Position numbers and translations under genes: made by a program
The notes under the pieces: model-generated
Database searches by the model: none
The model's input: only the letters and a program-made list of their open reading frames with translations
What the model was told of the DNA's origin: nothing
Assembly: GCA_004558025.1 (NCBI GenBank)
Contig: SFEG01000025.1
Location: 1 to 19,830 of the forward strand
From: Clostridiales bacterium
Lineage (GTDB): Bacteria > Bacillota > Clostridia > Oscillospirales > Oscillospiraceae
Reading direction: 5' to 3'
Length of the DNA: 19,830 nucleotides
Shown here: in pieces, positions 1 to 8,868 of the stretch
Layout: each line of letters opens with the position of its first letter
Numbering within the stretch: position 1 is the first letter of the stretch

Positions 1-3000
1 TGCGTTGTTGAAGGCCGTGCAACATACTGGGGCTACACTGACACGGAATTCAATAACACGACATTCTATGCACCCGGGCATGAGGCACTTAATAGTAAAT
101 TATTATTAGGTGCCGATAATAAAACCGATTACTCTCTTTGGACGGGCACCGGTAATAAATATATCTTTGATCACTGCACCTTTAACTCCAACGGCAAATC
201 TATACTTGTGTATAGAGATGGTACAGAGCTTAATAAGAACGTAACGATTAACATCCAAGACTGCACGGTTGTATCGAGCGCTCCCAGCAAGTCTGTCATG
301 AATATCGATGACCACAATATGGGCAGCTTCAAGTACACACTGAACATAACGGGCAACAATGTAGTAAAGGGACTTGACGCAAGCCCCATTACCTGCTCGC
401 GACTCTTTGGTTTTAGCAGTAAAGCTAACAACACCGGCAGAACCGATGTCAACTTCGGCGAAACCATCGTATGGAAAGACGGCGGAATGGTCGATGCTGC
501 TGCATATCATAAAGACGGTGTCACTGTAAGCGACGTTTCCTACAACAACGGCAATGCTGCCGCAAATGACAGCCTGTACACCGACGGCTACAAGGACGGT
601 GTGGTTTCGAAAAACACCGAATGGGTAGGTAATAAGCTCTATGCCACCTACAAATGCGAATACTGCGGCTGGACGGATAAGGAAGTCGTGCAGCAGAAGT
701 GGGACATCCCTGTCTCCAAGACCGCAACCGAGCTTAAAAAGGACGCAAAGGGCGACTACAAGACCGGTGTGACTCTCTCTGTTCCAGCCGTTGAGGAGGC
801 ACTTGTTTCCGAGATAGTATTTGTGCTGGACGGTTCTTCTTCCGCAGATACAGAAGTAGTTAAACAATCTCTTTCTCTTTTGAATGATCTTAAGAATGCT
901 GCCTCTGACAACGGAGCGACTGTTAACGTCTGTGTTGTAAAGTTCAAGCGTCAGGCCTTCAAATCCGCTTGGTTCGATCTTGCAACACAGTTCGATGATA
1001 TAAATGAAGCAATGGAAACCAAATATTCCGGCGGAACAAACATTCATGCCGGTCTCCTTGCCGGCAAGGCAGCCTTGGAGGAACACAATAATGTAGCCGC
1101 CAACAGAAAATACTTAGTTCTGATCTCCGATGGCTCTACTTATCTGTACAGCAAGGACGGCGATTGGGCAAGTGATATGCCCTTTACCCGTTCTTACTAT
1201 ACAAAAGAGAATTATCAGGTGTTTGCCGGTAGTTTCAACGACCAGGGATTGTATGAGCCAAACAACTATCCGGAGGTTAATGTTCCCCGCCCCAAAACAA
1301 CCTCTGATGTAGACGCTTGGCAGGCATACTTTGCCGACGTAAAGGCCAGAAACGAGACGGTAAACACAGAGGGCAAAACCGGCGATGACTACGATTATCA
1401 CTGCGAGTATGATAAAAACTTTAATGAAGGTATCCCAAGCGCAGACTTCAAATCTCAGCCTTGCGAGCCGCGTACTGCCAATAACCGCGACATGGCATAC
1501 TATTACGCCGATCAGACCTGGCAGCAGATAAAAGCCGCCGGATATAATGCGTATTCAATTGCTGTTGCCGATGGCTCGGCAGGCGCAGGAAATTCCGATG
1601 ATTCACATTGCTTCATGAATTATCTGAACGAGGGCAAGAGCCTCGATTTCAACGATATCAAGAAGGACATCCTCTACGCAGTTGACAAGGGCTCTTACGT
1701 TGTCGATGTGATCGGCGATAAGTTTGAACTTTTTGACCTTGAGCCTGATCATAACGGATTTTCAAGCCTCAAGCTCTACGTTGGCGATAAAGAGCTTACT
1801 AATCGTTTTATCTTAGCAAACGTGGAAAACGGGGACTTTACCGTGTATTACTTTGATGACGGCTTTGAAACTAATACACTGCTGGATAATAATGATTCAC
1901 TCAATAAGGAGCTTTTGGAACACTATCGTTTCATGGTCGCTTACGACGCAGCAAGCAAGACTCTTACCTGGACCTTCAACGAAGAAGTTTCCAACTTCGC
2001 TCCCGTTCAGCTGAGCTACACGCTCAAGCTTACCAAGCCCGAGACAAAGCCCGGAACTTACGGTAAGCTCGACCTTGACGGCAGCAACTACGATAAGGAC
2101 GCTAAATACCCTAATGTCCTTTACACCAATGAGTATGCGAAATTGTACCCTAAGTGCAGCAACGGGATCGACGGCACGCCGACTGATTTCCCCATGCCGA
2201 GCGTTGAGTACACCGTCAGAAATCCGTACCGTCCTCCCGTCAACCCCGGCATCGGCGACGAGATCATCGTCGAGATAACCGGCAACAGCGACAGCGTGGT
2301 GTATGACGGCACAGAGCACAGCGTCAAGGACTACACCGTGAAGATAAGCGATCCGCGCTACACGGAGGCAGACTTCACCTTCACAGGCAAGGCCGAGGCC
2401 AGCGGCGTGAATGCCGGCACTTACGAGATGGGACTCAAGGCCGAGCAGTTTAAGAACACAAACGCCCGCTTCACGAACGTCAAGTTCGTCATCAAGGCCG
2501 ACGGCGTCCTGACCATCACACCGAAGGATCTGACGATCACCGCCGGCAGCAAGACCGAGTACGGCCCGACGCCCGTGACCTGCGATGAGTGGACGGTTTC
2601 CGGCCTCGCGGCAGGCGACAAGGTCGAATCCGTCAAGATAACCGGCATCCAGTCCGTCCCCGGCTCGTCCCCGAACGTGCCCTCCGACGCTGTGATCAAG
2701 AACGCCAAGGGCGAGGACGTGACGAAGAACTACGCCATCAAGTACGTCAACGGTACGCTGACGATGCTCGAGGTGCTCAATAAGGAAGACCACTTCAACT
2801 ACATCATCGGCACGCCCGAGGGCCTGTCCCTGCCGACGGCAAACGTCACCCGCGCCGAGGTAGCGACGATATTCTTCCGCCTGATGACCGACGATGCGCG
2901 CGCGAAGTTTGATTCTCTCGATAATAATTTCAGCGACGTAGCCAAGGGCCAGTGGTACAACCGTGCGATCTCGACGCTTGCAAATGCGGGCATCATCAAG

Positions 3001-3453
3001 GGCGATCCTGCCGGAACCTACCGTCCGGGCGACGCGATCACCCGCGCAGAGATGGCAACGATAATCGCCCGCTTCGGCGACTTCAAGGAGGGCGGCAAGA
3101 CCTTCAACGACATCAGCGGGCACTGGGCACAGAAGTACATCGAGCTTGCGGCCAGCAACGGCTGGATAAACGGCAACCCCGACGGCACGTTCAAGCCCAA
3201 CAATAACATCACCCGTGCCGAGACCGTGGCAATGATAAACCGCGTGCTCGATCGTCAGACTAAGGACGTGTCCGATCTTCTTCCGGTCAGCCAGATGACC
3301 AACTGGAGCGATAATATGGACACCGCAAAGTGGTACTACCGCGACATGCAGGAAGCGACCAACAATCATAAGGCTGAGCGCGTAGGCAACAGCGAATATG
3401 AGAAGTGGACGGAAAAGCTCCCCGATATCGACTGGGCATCCTACCAGATCTGA
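1..3453 (+). CDS. SLH-anchored VWA-domain surface protein (5' end outside window)
   Basis: The frame is open from base 1, so the start and any signal peptide lie upstream; at least 1150 residues are present. Numbering from base 1, residues 1 to about 160 look like irregular beta-helix-type repeats. A YKCEYCGW CxxC motif lies near 217-224. A von Willebrand A domain follows from about 271, with a MIDAS-type DGSSS (nt 829-843), GGTN (from 1030) and ISDGS (Asp at 1129). Two MBG/YDG-like beta modules span about 2260-2770. Then come a weaker first SLH repeat (about 2790-2910), two clear ones (2929-3075 and 3103-3240), and a 65-residue tail ending SYQI. SLH triads bind secondary cell-wall polymer, so the protein is inferred to be exported and non-covalently wall-bound. 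The VWA fold suggests metal-dependent adhesion; the ligand is unknown. Wobble GC rises sharply after about 2030, suggesting a variable passenger joined to a conserved anchoring module. A terminator follows at once. Confidence 0.9.
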   Translation, partial: CVVEGRATYWGYTDTEFNNTTFYAPGHEALNSKLLLGADNKTDYSLWTGTGNKYIFDHCTFNSNGKSILVYRDGTELNKNVTINIQDCTVVSSAPSKSVMNIDDHNMGSFKYTLNITGNNVVKGLDASPITCSRLFGFSSKANNTGRTDVNFGETIVWKDGGMVDAAAYHKDGVTVSDVSYNNGNAAANDSLYTDGYKDGVVSKNTEWVGNKLYATYKCEYCGWTDKEVVQQKWDIPVSKTATELKKDAKGDYKTGVTLSVPAVEEALVSEIVFVLDGSSSADTEVVKQSLSLLNDLKNAASDNGATVNVCVVKFKRQAFKSAWFDLATQFDDINEAMETKYSGGTNIHAGLLAGKAALEEHNNVAANRKYLVLISDGSTYLYSKDGDWASDMPFTRSYYTKENYQVFAGSFNDQGLYEPNNYPEVNVPRPKTTSDVDAWQAYFADVKARNETVNTEGKTGDDYDYHCEYDKNFNEGIPSADFKSQPCEPRTANNRDMAYYYADQTWQQIKAAGYNAYSIAVADGSAGAGNSDDSHCFMNYLNEGKSLDFNDIKKDILYAVDKGSYVVDVIGDKFELFDLEPDHNGFSSLKLYVGDKELTNRFILANVENGDFTVYYFDDGFETNTLLDNNDSLNKELLEHYRFMVAYDAASKTLTWTFNEEVSNFAPVQLSYTLKLTKPETKPGTYGKLDLDGSNYDKDAKYPNVLYTNEYAKLYPKCSNGIDGTPTDFPMPSVEYTVRNPYRPPVNPGIGDEIIVEITGNSDSVVYDGTEHSVKDYTVKISDPRYTEADFTFTGKAEASGVNAGTYEMGLKAEQFKNTNARFTNVKFVIKADGVLTITPKDLTITAGSKTEYGPTPVTCDEWTVSGLAAGDKVESVKITGIQSVPGSSPNVPSDAVIKNAKGEDVTKNYAIKYVNGTLTMLEVLNKEDHFNYIIGTPEGLSLPTANVTRAEVATIFFRLMTDDARAKFDSLDNNFSDVAKGQWYNRAISTLANAGIIKGDPAGTYRPGDAITRAEMATIIARFGDFKEGGKTFNDISGHWAQKYIELAASNGWINGNPDGTFKPNNNITRAETVAMINRVLDRQTKDVSDLLPVSQMTNWSDNMDTAKWYYRDMQEATNNHKAERVGNSEYEKWTEKLPDIDWASYQI

Positions 3454-3472
3454 TCTAAGCACAAACCTACTC

Positions 3473-3505
3473 AAAACCTCCGGCTTCGGCCGGAGGTTTT
3501 CTTTT
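3473..3505 (+). terminator. Rho-independent terminator of the SLH protein gene
   Basis: A perfect 12-bp stem AAAACCTCCGGC / GCCGGAGGTTTT with a TTCG tetraloop (3485-3488) is followed by CTTTTC. It sits 19 nt after the stop codon and just before the uvrB promoter, so it insulates the surface-protein gene from the repair operon. Confidence 0.95.
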
Positions 3506-3506
3506 C

Positions 3507-3535
3507 TTGCCGATGAGCTGTGAGCGTGGTATAAT
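3507..3535 (+). promoter_or_regulatory. Sigma-A type promoter of the uvrB operon
   Basis: TTGCCG (3507-3512), a 17-nt spacer and a perfect TATAAT (3530-3535) preceded by an extended -10 TG (3527-3528). Transcription should begin near 3542, about 25 nt before the start codon. I saw no LexA-type palindrome (GAAC-N4-GTTC) here, although uvrB is LexA-controlled in many Firmicutes. Confidence 0.85.
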
Positions 3536-3553
3536 ATAATGTAAAACTATTAT

Positions 3554-3569
3554 GAGGAGCGTAACCTTG
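3554..3569 (+). promoter_or_regulatory. Shine-Dalgarno fixing a TTG start for uvrB
   Basis: GAGGAG (3554-3559) lies 7 nt before TTG (3567-3569). The only upstream in-frame ATG (3552) overlaps this SD and has no purine-rich site of its own. Translation from TTG gives MDKFVLKSSY, which fits UvrB family N termini better than the extra five residues from the ATG. Confidence 0.8.
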
Positions 3570-5537
3570 GATAAATTCGTGCTGAAATCTTCATACTCTC
3601 CCATGGGCGACCAGCCCGAGGCGATCGACACGCTCGTGCGCGGCATCGAAAACGGCCTTGATGAGCAGGTGCTCCTCGGCGTTACGGGCTCGGGCAAGAC
3701 CTTTACGATGGCAAGCGTTATAGAAAGGCTCAACCGCCCAACGCTCGTTCTTGCGCATAACAAGACCCTCGCCGCGCAGCTGTGCTCGGAGTTCCGTGAG
3801 TTTTTCCCGGATAACGCGGTCGAGTACTTTGTAAGTTATTACGATTATTATCAGCCCGAGGCATACATTCCGCACACCGATACATTTATCGAAAAGGACA
3901 GCTCTATTAATGACGAGATCGAGCGCCTGCGCCACAGCGCAACGTCAAGTCTGTTCGAGCGCCGCGACGTCATCGTCGTTGCGTCCGTGTCGTGCATCTA
4001 CGGCCTCGGCGACCCGATCGACTATAAAAACATGGTCATATCCCTGCGTCCGGGGCAGACGCGCAGCTTTGACGAGCTGCTGCGCAAGCTTATCGAGATA
4101 CGCTATGAGCGCAACGATATCGCGTTTGAACGCAACATGTTCCGCGTCCGCGGCGACACGGTCGAGATATTCCCGGCCTATTCGAACGATAAGGCAATCC
4201 GCGTCGAGTTCTTCGGCGACGAGGTGGACAGAATAAGCGAGGTCAACGTCGTGACCGGCGCGCCGATACGCTATCTCAACCACGCCGCGATATACCCGGC
4301 CAGCCACTACGTCGTCAGCCGCGACAAAATGGCGCGCGCCATTGACGATATCCGCGCCGAGTGCGCCGAGCGCGTGAAATATTTTCAGGATAACGGCAAG
4401 CTCCTTGAAGCGCAGCGCATTTCGCAGCGCACGAATTACGATATCGAGATGATGCAGGAGCTCGGATACTGCTCCGGCATCGAGAATTACTCGCGCATAA
4501 TCTCAAACCGCCCCGCCGGCTCCGCGCCCATGACGCTGCTCGACTATTTCCCGAAGGATTTTCTCCTGTTTGTCGACGAAAGCCATGTAACGCTCCCGCA
4601 GGTTAGGGCAATGTACCGCGGCGACCACGCGCGCAAGGAGTCGCTGGTCGAGTACGGCTTCCGCCTGCCTTCGGCGTATGATAACAGGCCGCTGAAATTC
4701 GAAGAATTTCAGGAGCGCATAAATCAGGCTGTGTACGTCTCCGCAACGCCCGGCGACTACGAGCGCGAAAGGGCAGGGCAGATCGCAGAGCAGATCATCC
4801 GCCCGACGGGACTGCTCGACCCGGAGATATCCGTCCGCCCGATAGAGGGGCAGATCGACGATCTCATAAGCGAGATAAACCTGCGCATCGAAAAGGGGCA
4901 GCGCACACTGGTGACGACGCTCACGAAGAAAATGGCCGAGGATCTTACGGAATATCTCGGTGCGGCCGGCATAAAGTGCCGCTATATGCACCATGATATC
5001 GGCGCTATTGAGCGCATGGAGATAATCCGCAGCCTGCGCCTCGGAGACTTCGATGTGCTCGTCGGCATAAACCTCCTGCGCGAGGGCCTTGACCTCCCGG
5101 AGGTCAGCCTTGTGGCCATCCTCGACGCGGATAAGGAGGGCTTCCTTAGAAGCGAAACGAGCCTTATCCAGACCATCGGCCGCGCCGCACGCAATGCCGA
5201 GGGCAAGGTCATCATGTACGCCGACACGGTGACGCGCTCGATGCGCCTTGCCATCGACGAGACCGAGCGCCGACGCGCAAAGCAGTCGGCATATAACGAA
5301 GAGCACGGCATCGTGCCGAAAACCATTGTAAAAAGCGTCCGCGAGCTTATCGAGATATCCAGCGAGAGCGAGAAGGCTCTGCGCCGTGCTGACGGCGTGA
5401 AGCTCACGGGAAGCGAGCGCAAGGAGCTCATAGAAAAGCTCGAAAAGGAAATGAAGGCCGCGGCAAAAATGCTTGAGTTTGAGCTTGCGGCTCAGCTGAG
5501 AGACGAGATAGTCCGTCTGCGCGGTGAGGTGAAATGA
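3567..5537 (+). CDS. uvrB: UvrABC system protein B (excinuclease ABC subunit B)
   Basis: Cytoplasmic helicase-like damage-verification subunit of nucleotide excision repair: it is loaded by UvrA, clamps the lesion and recruits UvrC. From the TTG start (656 aa, normal family length) the Walker A loop GVTGSGKT is at about 38-45. The damage-probing beta-hairpin region YYDYYQPEAY is at about 91-100, the DESH box is at 337-340 and followed by LPQVRAMYRGD, and the helicase motif SATPGDYE lies beyond. The C-terminal UVR motif (from about 615) that contacts UvrA/UvrC is intact. It is the first gene of the operon, behind its own promoter, and overlaps polA by one base. uvrA, often the next gene in other bacteria, is not in this window. 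The in-frame ATG at 3552 is a possible but weaker start. Confidence 0.97.
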   Translation: MDKFVLKSSYSPMGDQPEAIDTLVRGIENGLDEQVLLGVTGSGKTFTMASVIERLNRPTLVLAHNKTLAAQLCSEFREFFPDNAVEYFVSYYDYYQPEAYIPHTDTFIEKDSSINDEIERLRHSATSSLFERRDVIVVASVSCIYGLGDPIDYKNMVISLRPGQTRSFDELLRKLIEIRYERNDIAFERNMFRVRGDTVEIFPAYSNDKAIRVEFFGDEVDRISEVNVVTGAPIRYLNHAAIYPASHYVVSRDKMARAIDDIRAECAERVKYFQDNGKLLEAQRISQRTNYDIEMMQELGYCSGIENYSRIISNRPAGSAPMTLLDYFPKDFLLFVDESHVTLPQVRAMYRGDHARKESLVEYGFRLPSAYDNRPLKFEEFQERINQAVYVSATPGDYERERAGQIAEQIIRPTGLLDPEISVRPIEGQIDDLISEINLRIEKGQRTLVTTLTKKMAEDLTEYLGAAGIKCRYMHHDIGAIERMEIIRSLRLGDFDVLVGINLLREGLDLPEVSLVAILDADKEGFLRSETSLIQTIGRAARNAEGKVIMYADTVTRSMRLAIDETERRRAKQSAYNEEHGIVPKTIVKSVRELIEISSESEKALRRADGVKLTGSERKELIEKLEKEMKAAAKMLEFELAAQLRDEIVRLRGEVK

Positions 5538-8086
5538 TGAAACTACTGATTCTTGACGGCAACAGCATAGTAAACCGAGCCTTTTATGGTGTCCGCATGC
5601 TTAACGCACCCGACGGCATGCCAACAAACGGAGTGTACGGCTTTCTTTCGATACTTCGCAAGCTGCTCGACGAGGAAAAGCCGGAGGCTGTGTGCGTCGC
5701 GTTCGACCTCAAGGCTCCGACGTTCCGCCACCTGAGATACGAGGGCTACAAGGCGCAACGCAAGGGCATGCCCGAGGAGCTTGCCGTTCAGATGCCCATA
5801 CTCAAGCAGGTGCTCGATGCGATGGGCATACTGCGCCTTGAGCTCGAGGGCTTCGAGGCCGACGATCTGCTCGGCACCGTCGCGGCCAAATGTGAAAATA
5901 ACGGCTGGGAGTGCCGCATCGTCACCGGCGATAAGGACAGCTTCCAGCTCATAAGCGAAACAACGCACGTCTGCCACGTCAAAAGCCGCATGGGGCAGAC
6001 AACAACGACCGAATACACGCCAGAGCTCTTTTTCGAGGAGTACGGCTTCGAACCGAAGTGCATTATCGATCTGAAGGCGCTCATGGGCGACGCGTCGGAC
6101 AATATCCCCGGAGTACCCGGAGTCGGAGAGAAAACGGCGATGGCTCTTGTGCAGAAATATAAGCACCTTGAGACGATCTATGCCGAGCTTGATACGCTCG
6201 ATGTGAAGGAGGGAATGCGCAAAAAGCTGCGCGAGGGAAAAGACAGCGCGTTTTTATCCTTTGAGCTTGCGACGATACACACCGATGCGCCCATTGAATT
6301 TTCGCCCGAGGACGCAGTCTGGCATGAAGATTACAGACCCGAGCTGTACGACCTTTTCAAGAAGCTCGGCTTTAATAAATTCATTGAAAAATGGGGGATA
6401 AGCGAAAATACCGAGAGCGCGGCCACCGCAAGGCTCGAGCATCTTCCGTATATAGAGGATGCGTCGTTTGACGATATCATGGATGCCGTCAAGGCGGCCG
6501 ATATAATTGCGGTATCACCCGATCTGAGCTTTGACAGCCTTGAGATCTGCGACGGCAAAGCAGTTTATCTTGCACGCTGGACTGCGCTCGGCGACGATTA
6601 TACGCGCCTTACGAGCTATGTTTTCTCCGATAAGGTCAGGAAAACAGGGCACAACGTAAAGGATATCATGACGCAGCTCATATCCGAAAAGCTGCCGCTT
6701 GACGGCTTTGTGTACGATACGGCGATTGCGGGCTATCTTCTCGACGCAACGGCCGGAGACTACGGCCTCGGACGCATGAGCATCGGCTATTGCGGCGCGG
6801 AGCTCGGCGGGGCGGAGGCTGTTTACAGACTGCGCGAGGCTACAGAGAAGAAGCTTGCGCAGCTCGGCATGACGAAGCTTTTTTACGATATCGAAATGCC
6901 GTTGTGCCGTGTGCTTGCCGATATGCAGGAGCAAGGCTTTTTAATAGACCGCGCGGCGCTCTCAAGCTTCGGAGAGAGCCTTACGGGCACGATAGCAGAG
7001 CTTGAGCGGGCTATATACGATCAGTCCGGCTGTGAGTTCAATATCAATTCGCCCAAGCAGCTCGGCGAGGTGCTTTTTGATAAGCTCATGCTCCCGGCAG
7101 GGAAAAAGACGAAAACCGGCTGGAGCACGAATGCCGACGTTCTCGAAAAGCTGCGCGGCAAGCACCCGATAGTGCAGATGGCGCTGGATTACCGCATGCT
7201 CACAAAGCTTAAATCCACTTACGCCGACGGACTTTTGAAGCTCATTGACTCCGACGGCAGGATAAGAACGAAATTCCAGATGACTGTCACGGCAACCGGA
7301 AGACTCTCGAGCACCGATCCCAATTTGCAGAATATCCCCATACGAAAGGAGCTCGGCAGCCATATCCGCGAGATGTTCATCGCCTCAAAGGGTAATGTTC
7401 TCGTCGACGCGGACTACAGCCAGATAGAGCTCAGACTGCTAGCGCACATATCCGGAGATAAGCACATGCAGGAAGCGTTTTTATCGGGCGAGGATATACA
7501 CGCGGTCACGGCCTCGCAGGTGTTCAATACGCCGCTGGGCGAGGTAACGTCGCTGCAGCGCAGCCGCGCCAAGGCCGTAAACTTCGGTATTGTGTACGGC
7601 ATATCCGCATGGTCGCTGGCTCAGGATATCGGAGTAATGCAGGCCGAGGCCAAGGCATATATGGATGCCTACCTCAATAAATACGACGGTGTGCGCGAGT
7701 ATATGAAGTCCGTTGTCGAAAACGCAAAGTGTGACGGTTATGTAGAGACTCTCTATGCCCGCCGGCGCTATCTGCCGGAGATCAAGTCATCAAACTTCAA
7801 TACCCGCTCCTTCGGCGAGCGTGTTGCGCTGAACATGCCCATTCAGGGCACGGCGGCGGATATAATTAAGCTTGCCATGGTGAATGTCTATAACAGGCTC
7901 AATGCCGAGGGGCTCAAGGCAAAGCTCATTTTGCAGGTGCACGACGAGCTCATATGCGAGTGCCCGGAGGACGAAGCGCAGACAGTTGCCAATATATTGC
8001 GCGAGGAGATGAGCGGAGCGGCGCAGCTTAGTGTACCGCTCACGGTAGACGTAAAAATCGGACACAGCTGGGCGGAGGCGCACTGA
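5537..8086 (+). CDS. polA: DNA polymerase I
   Basis: Fills gaps after excision repair and removes Okazaki RNA primers. The N-terminal 5' nuclease (about 1-290) has LDGNSIVNRAF, EADDLLG, TGDKDSFQL and the H3TH segment GDASDNIPGVPGVGEKTA. The middle domain (about 300-480) resembles a 3'-5' exonuclease but is degenerate: the first motif keeps Asp but has Ser for Glu, and no YxxxD is visible, so proofreading is probably absent, as in several Firmicute enzymes. The polymerase domain has TATGRLSS, motif A DADYSQIELR (Asp about 625), the O helix RSRAKAVNFGIVYG (Lys about 680) and motif C VHDE (about 802-805). The start is ATG ATG at 5534/5537; the second is preferred because GAGG (5526-5529) is then 7 nt away and the uvrB stop overlaps as TGATG. 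About 850 aa, slightly shorter than the E. coli enzyme. Confidence 0.97.
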   Translation: MKLLILDGNSIVNRAFYGVRMLNAPDGMPTNGVYGFLSILRKLLDEEKPEAVCVAFDLKAPTFRHLRYEGYKAQRKGMPEELAVQMPILKQVLDAMGILRLELEGFEADDLLGTVAAKCENNGWECRIVTGDKDSFQLISETTHVCHVKSRMGQTTTTEYTPELFFEEYGFEPKCIIDLKALMGDASDNIPGVPGVGEKTAMALVQKYKHLETIYAELDTLDVKEGMRKKLREGKDSAFLSFELATIHTDAPIEFSPEDAVWHEDYRPELYDLFKKLGFNKFIEKWGISENTESAATARLEHLPYIEDASFDDIMDAVKAADIIAVSPDLSFDSLEICDGKAVYLARWTALGDDYTRLTSYVFSDKVRKTGHNVKDIMTQLISEKLPLDGFVYDTAIAGYLLDATAGDYGLGRMSIGYCGAELGGAEAVYRLREATEKKLAQLGMTKLFYDIEMPLCRVLADMQEQGFLIDRAALSSFGESLTGTIAELERAIYDQSGCEFNINSPKQLGEVLFDKLMLPAGKKTKTGWSTNADVLEKLRGKHPIVQMALDYRMLTKLKSTYADGLLKLIDSDGRIRTKFQMTVTATGRLSSTDPNLQNIPIRKELGSHIREMFIASKGNVLVDADYSQIELRLLAHISGDKHMQEAFLSGEDIHAVTASQVFNTPLGEVTSLQRSRAKAVNFGIVYGISAWSLAQDIGVMQAEAKAYMDAYLNKYDGVREYMKSVVENAKCDGYVETLYARRRYLPEIKSSNFNTRSFGERVALNMPIQGTAADIIKLAMVNVYNRLNAEGLKAKLILQVHDELICECPEDEAQTVANILREEMSGAAQLSVPLTVDVKIGHSWAEAH

Positions 8087-8868
8087 TGCTGACTTATGAA
8101 CAGGCAGGGGATATGCTCGATGATCTTGTCGACGAGCTTCCCGAGGAAATATTCAAAAACTTAAACGGCGGAGTGAGCTTCGTTGATGAAGCTGTGCGTG
8201 ATGATGACGGAAGATACACGCTCGGAATGTATTTTCACGATAAAATGGGGCGGCATATTGAGCTGTACTACGGCTCGTTTGTCGAGCTATACGGTGATAT
8301 GGACGACGAGACCTTCCGCCGCCGCTTAAAAAGCACGCTTCACCATGAGCTGACGCACCATATCGAAAATCAGGCCGGAGACCGCAGCCTTGAGCGCTGG
8401 GACGAGCGCCAGGCCGAGCTGTGCGGCTTTAACGGCATCGACGTTAAGAGCATACTTTTTGTCTGCGACGATAACAGCCTGTCGGCCGTCGCCGAGGCAG
8501 TATTCAACTCCTCAAAGGGCGACTACTGCCCGGAGGTCATGGCCTATTCCGGCGGCATAAGTGCAAAGAGCAATATAAATCCACGCGTTAAAAAATGCTG
8601 CGAGGCCTTGGATATAAGGCTTCCGCGCAGCTATGTGGTTCCGGTTACGCGCGATATGCTGGAGCGCTGTGATGTTGTGCTGTGCATGACGGCTCTGCAG
8701 GCGCAGAAGCTGTCCGATGAGTATCAGGATCTCGACGAGCGCATAATGTGCCTTGCCGATGAGGATATCTATCCTCCGACCCTGCCGTTTGGCTGGAAAA
8801 AGTGTGTTCTGCGCATCGAGGACGAGACGCTCGCCGTCATTGACGAGCTTCGTGAGGAGGAGCTGTGA
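8086..8868 (+). CDS. Metallopeptidase-like (zincin) domain fused to a degenerate low-molecular-weight phosphatase domain
   Basis: A 260-aa two-domain protein. Residues 1 to about 118 match the small bacterial zincin-like metallopeptidase family (PF06262 type), with HELTH at 87-91 as the zinc site. Residues about 123-260 match the low-molecular-weight tyrosine phosphatase/ArsC fold (ILFVCDDNS, MAYSGGIS, CDVVLCMT). The signature loop, normally C-x5-R-S, reads CDDNSLSAVAE: the nucleophile-position Cys127 is kept, but the invariant Arg is missing and the loop is one residue short. The acidic DP motif near the C terminus is also not recognisable (DIYPPTLPFG). The second domain is therefore probably a non-catalytic binding module. 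The start overlaps the polA stop as TGATG, with GGAGG 7 nt upstream (8074-8078), so translation is coupled. The substrate is unknown and no signal peptide is visible, so it is cytoplasmic. Confidence 0.8.
   Translation: MLTYEQAGDMLDDLVDELPEEIFKNLNGGVSFVDEAVRDDDGRYTLGMYFHDKMGRHIELYYGSFVELYGDMDDETFRRRLKSTLHHELTHHIENQAGDRSLERWDERQAELCGFNGIDVKSILFVCDDNSLSAVAEAVFNSSKGDYCPEVMAYSGGISAKSNINPRVKKCCEALDIRLPRSYVVPVTRDMLERCDVVLCMTALQAQKLSDEYQDLDERIMCLADEDIYPPTLPFGWKKCVLRIEDETLAVIDELREEEL

Noticed and set aside
106..1086. Minus-strand open frame of 326 codons opposite the VWA region
   Set aside because: Antisense to the MIDAS-containing VWA domain; composition is an echo of the sense codons.
1897..3474. 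Long minus-strand open frame (525 codons) opposite the SLH protein gene
   Set aside because: It is antisense to clear SLH and MBG modules, has no recognisable motifs and no suitable ribosome site, and arises from GC-rich wobble bases.
4503..5306. Minus-strand frame inside uvrB
   Set aside because: Antisense shadow of conserved UvrB helicase motifs; no promoter or SD.
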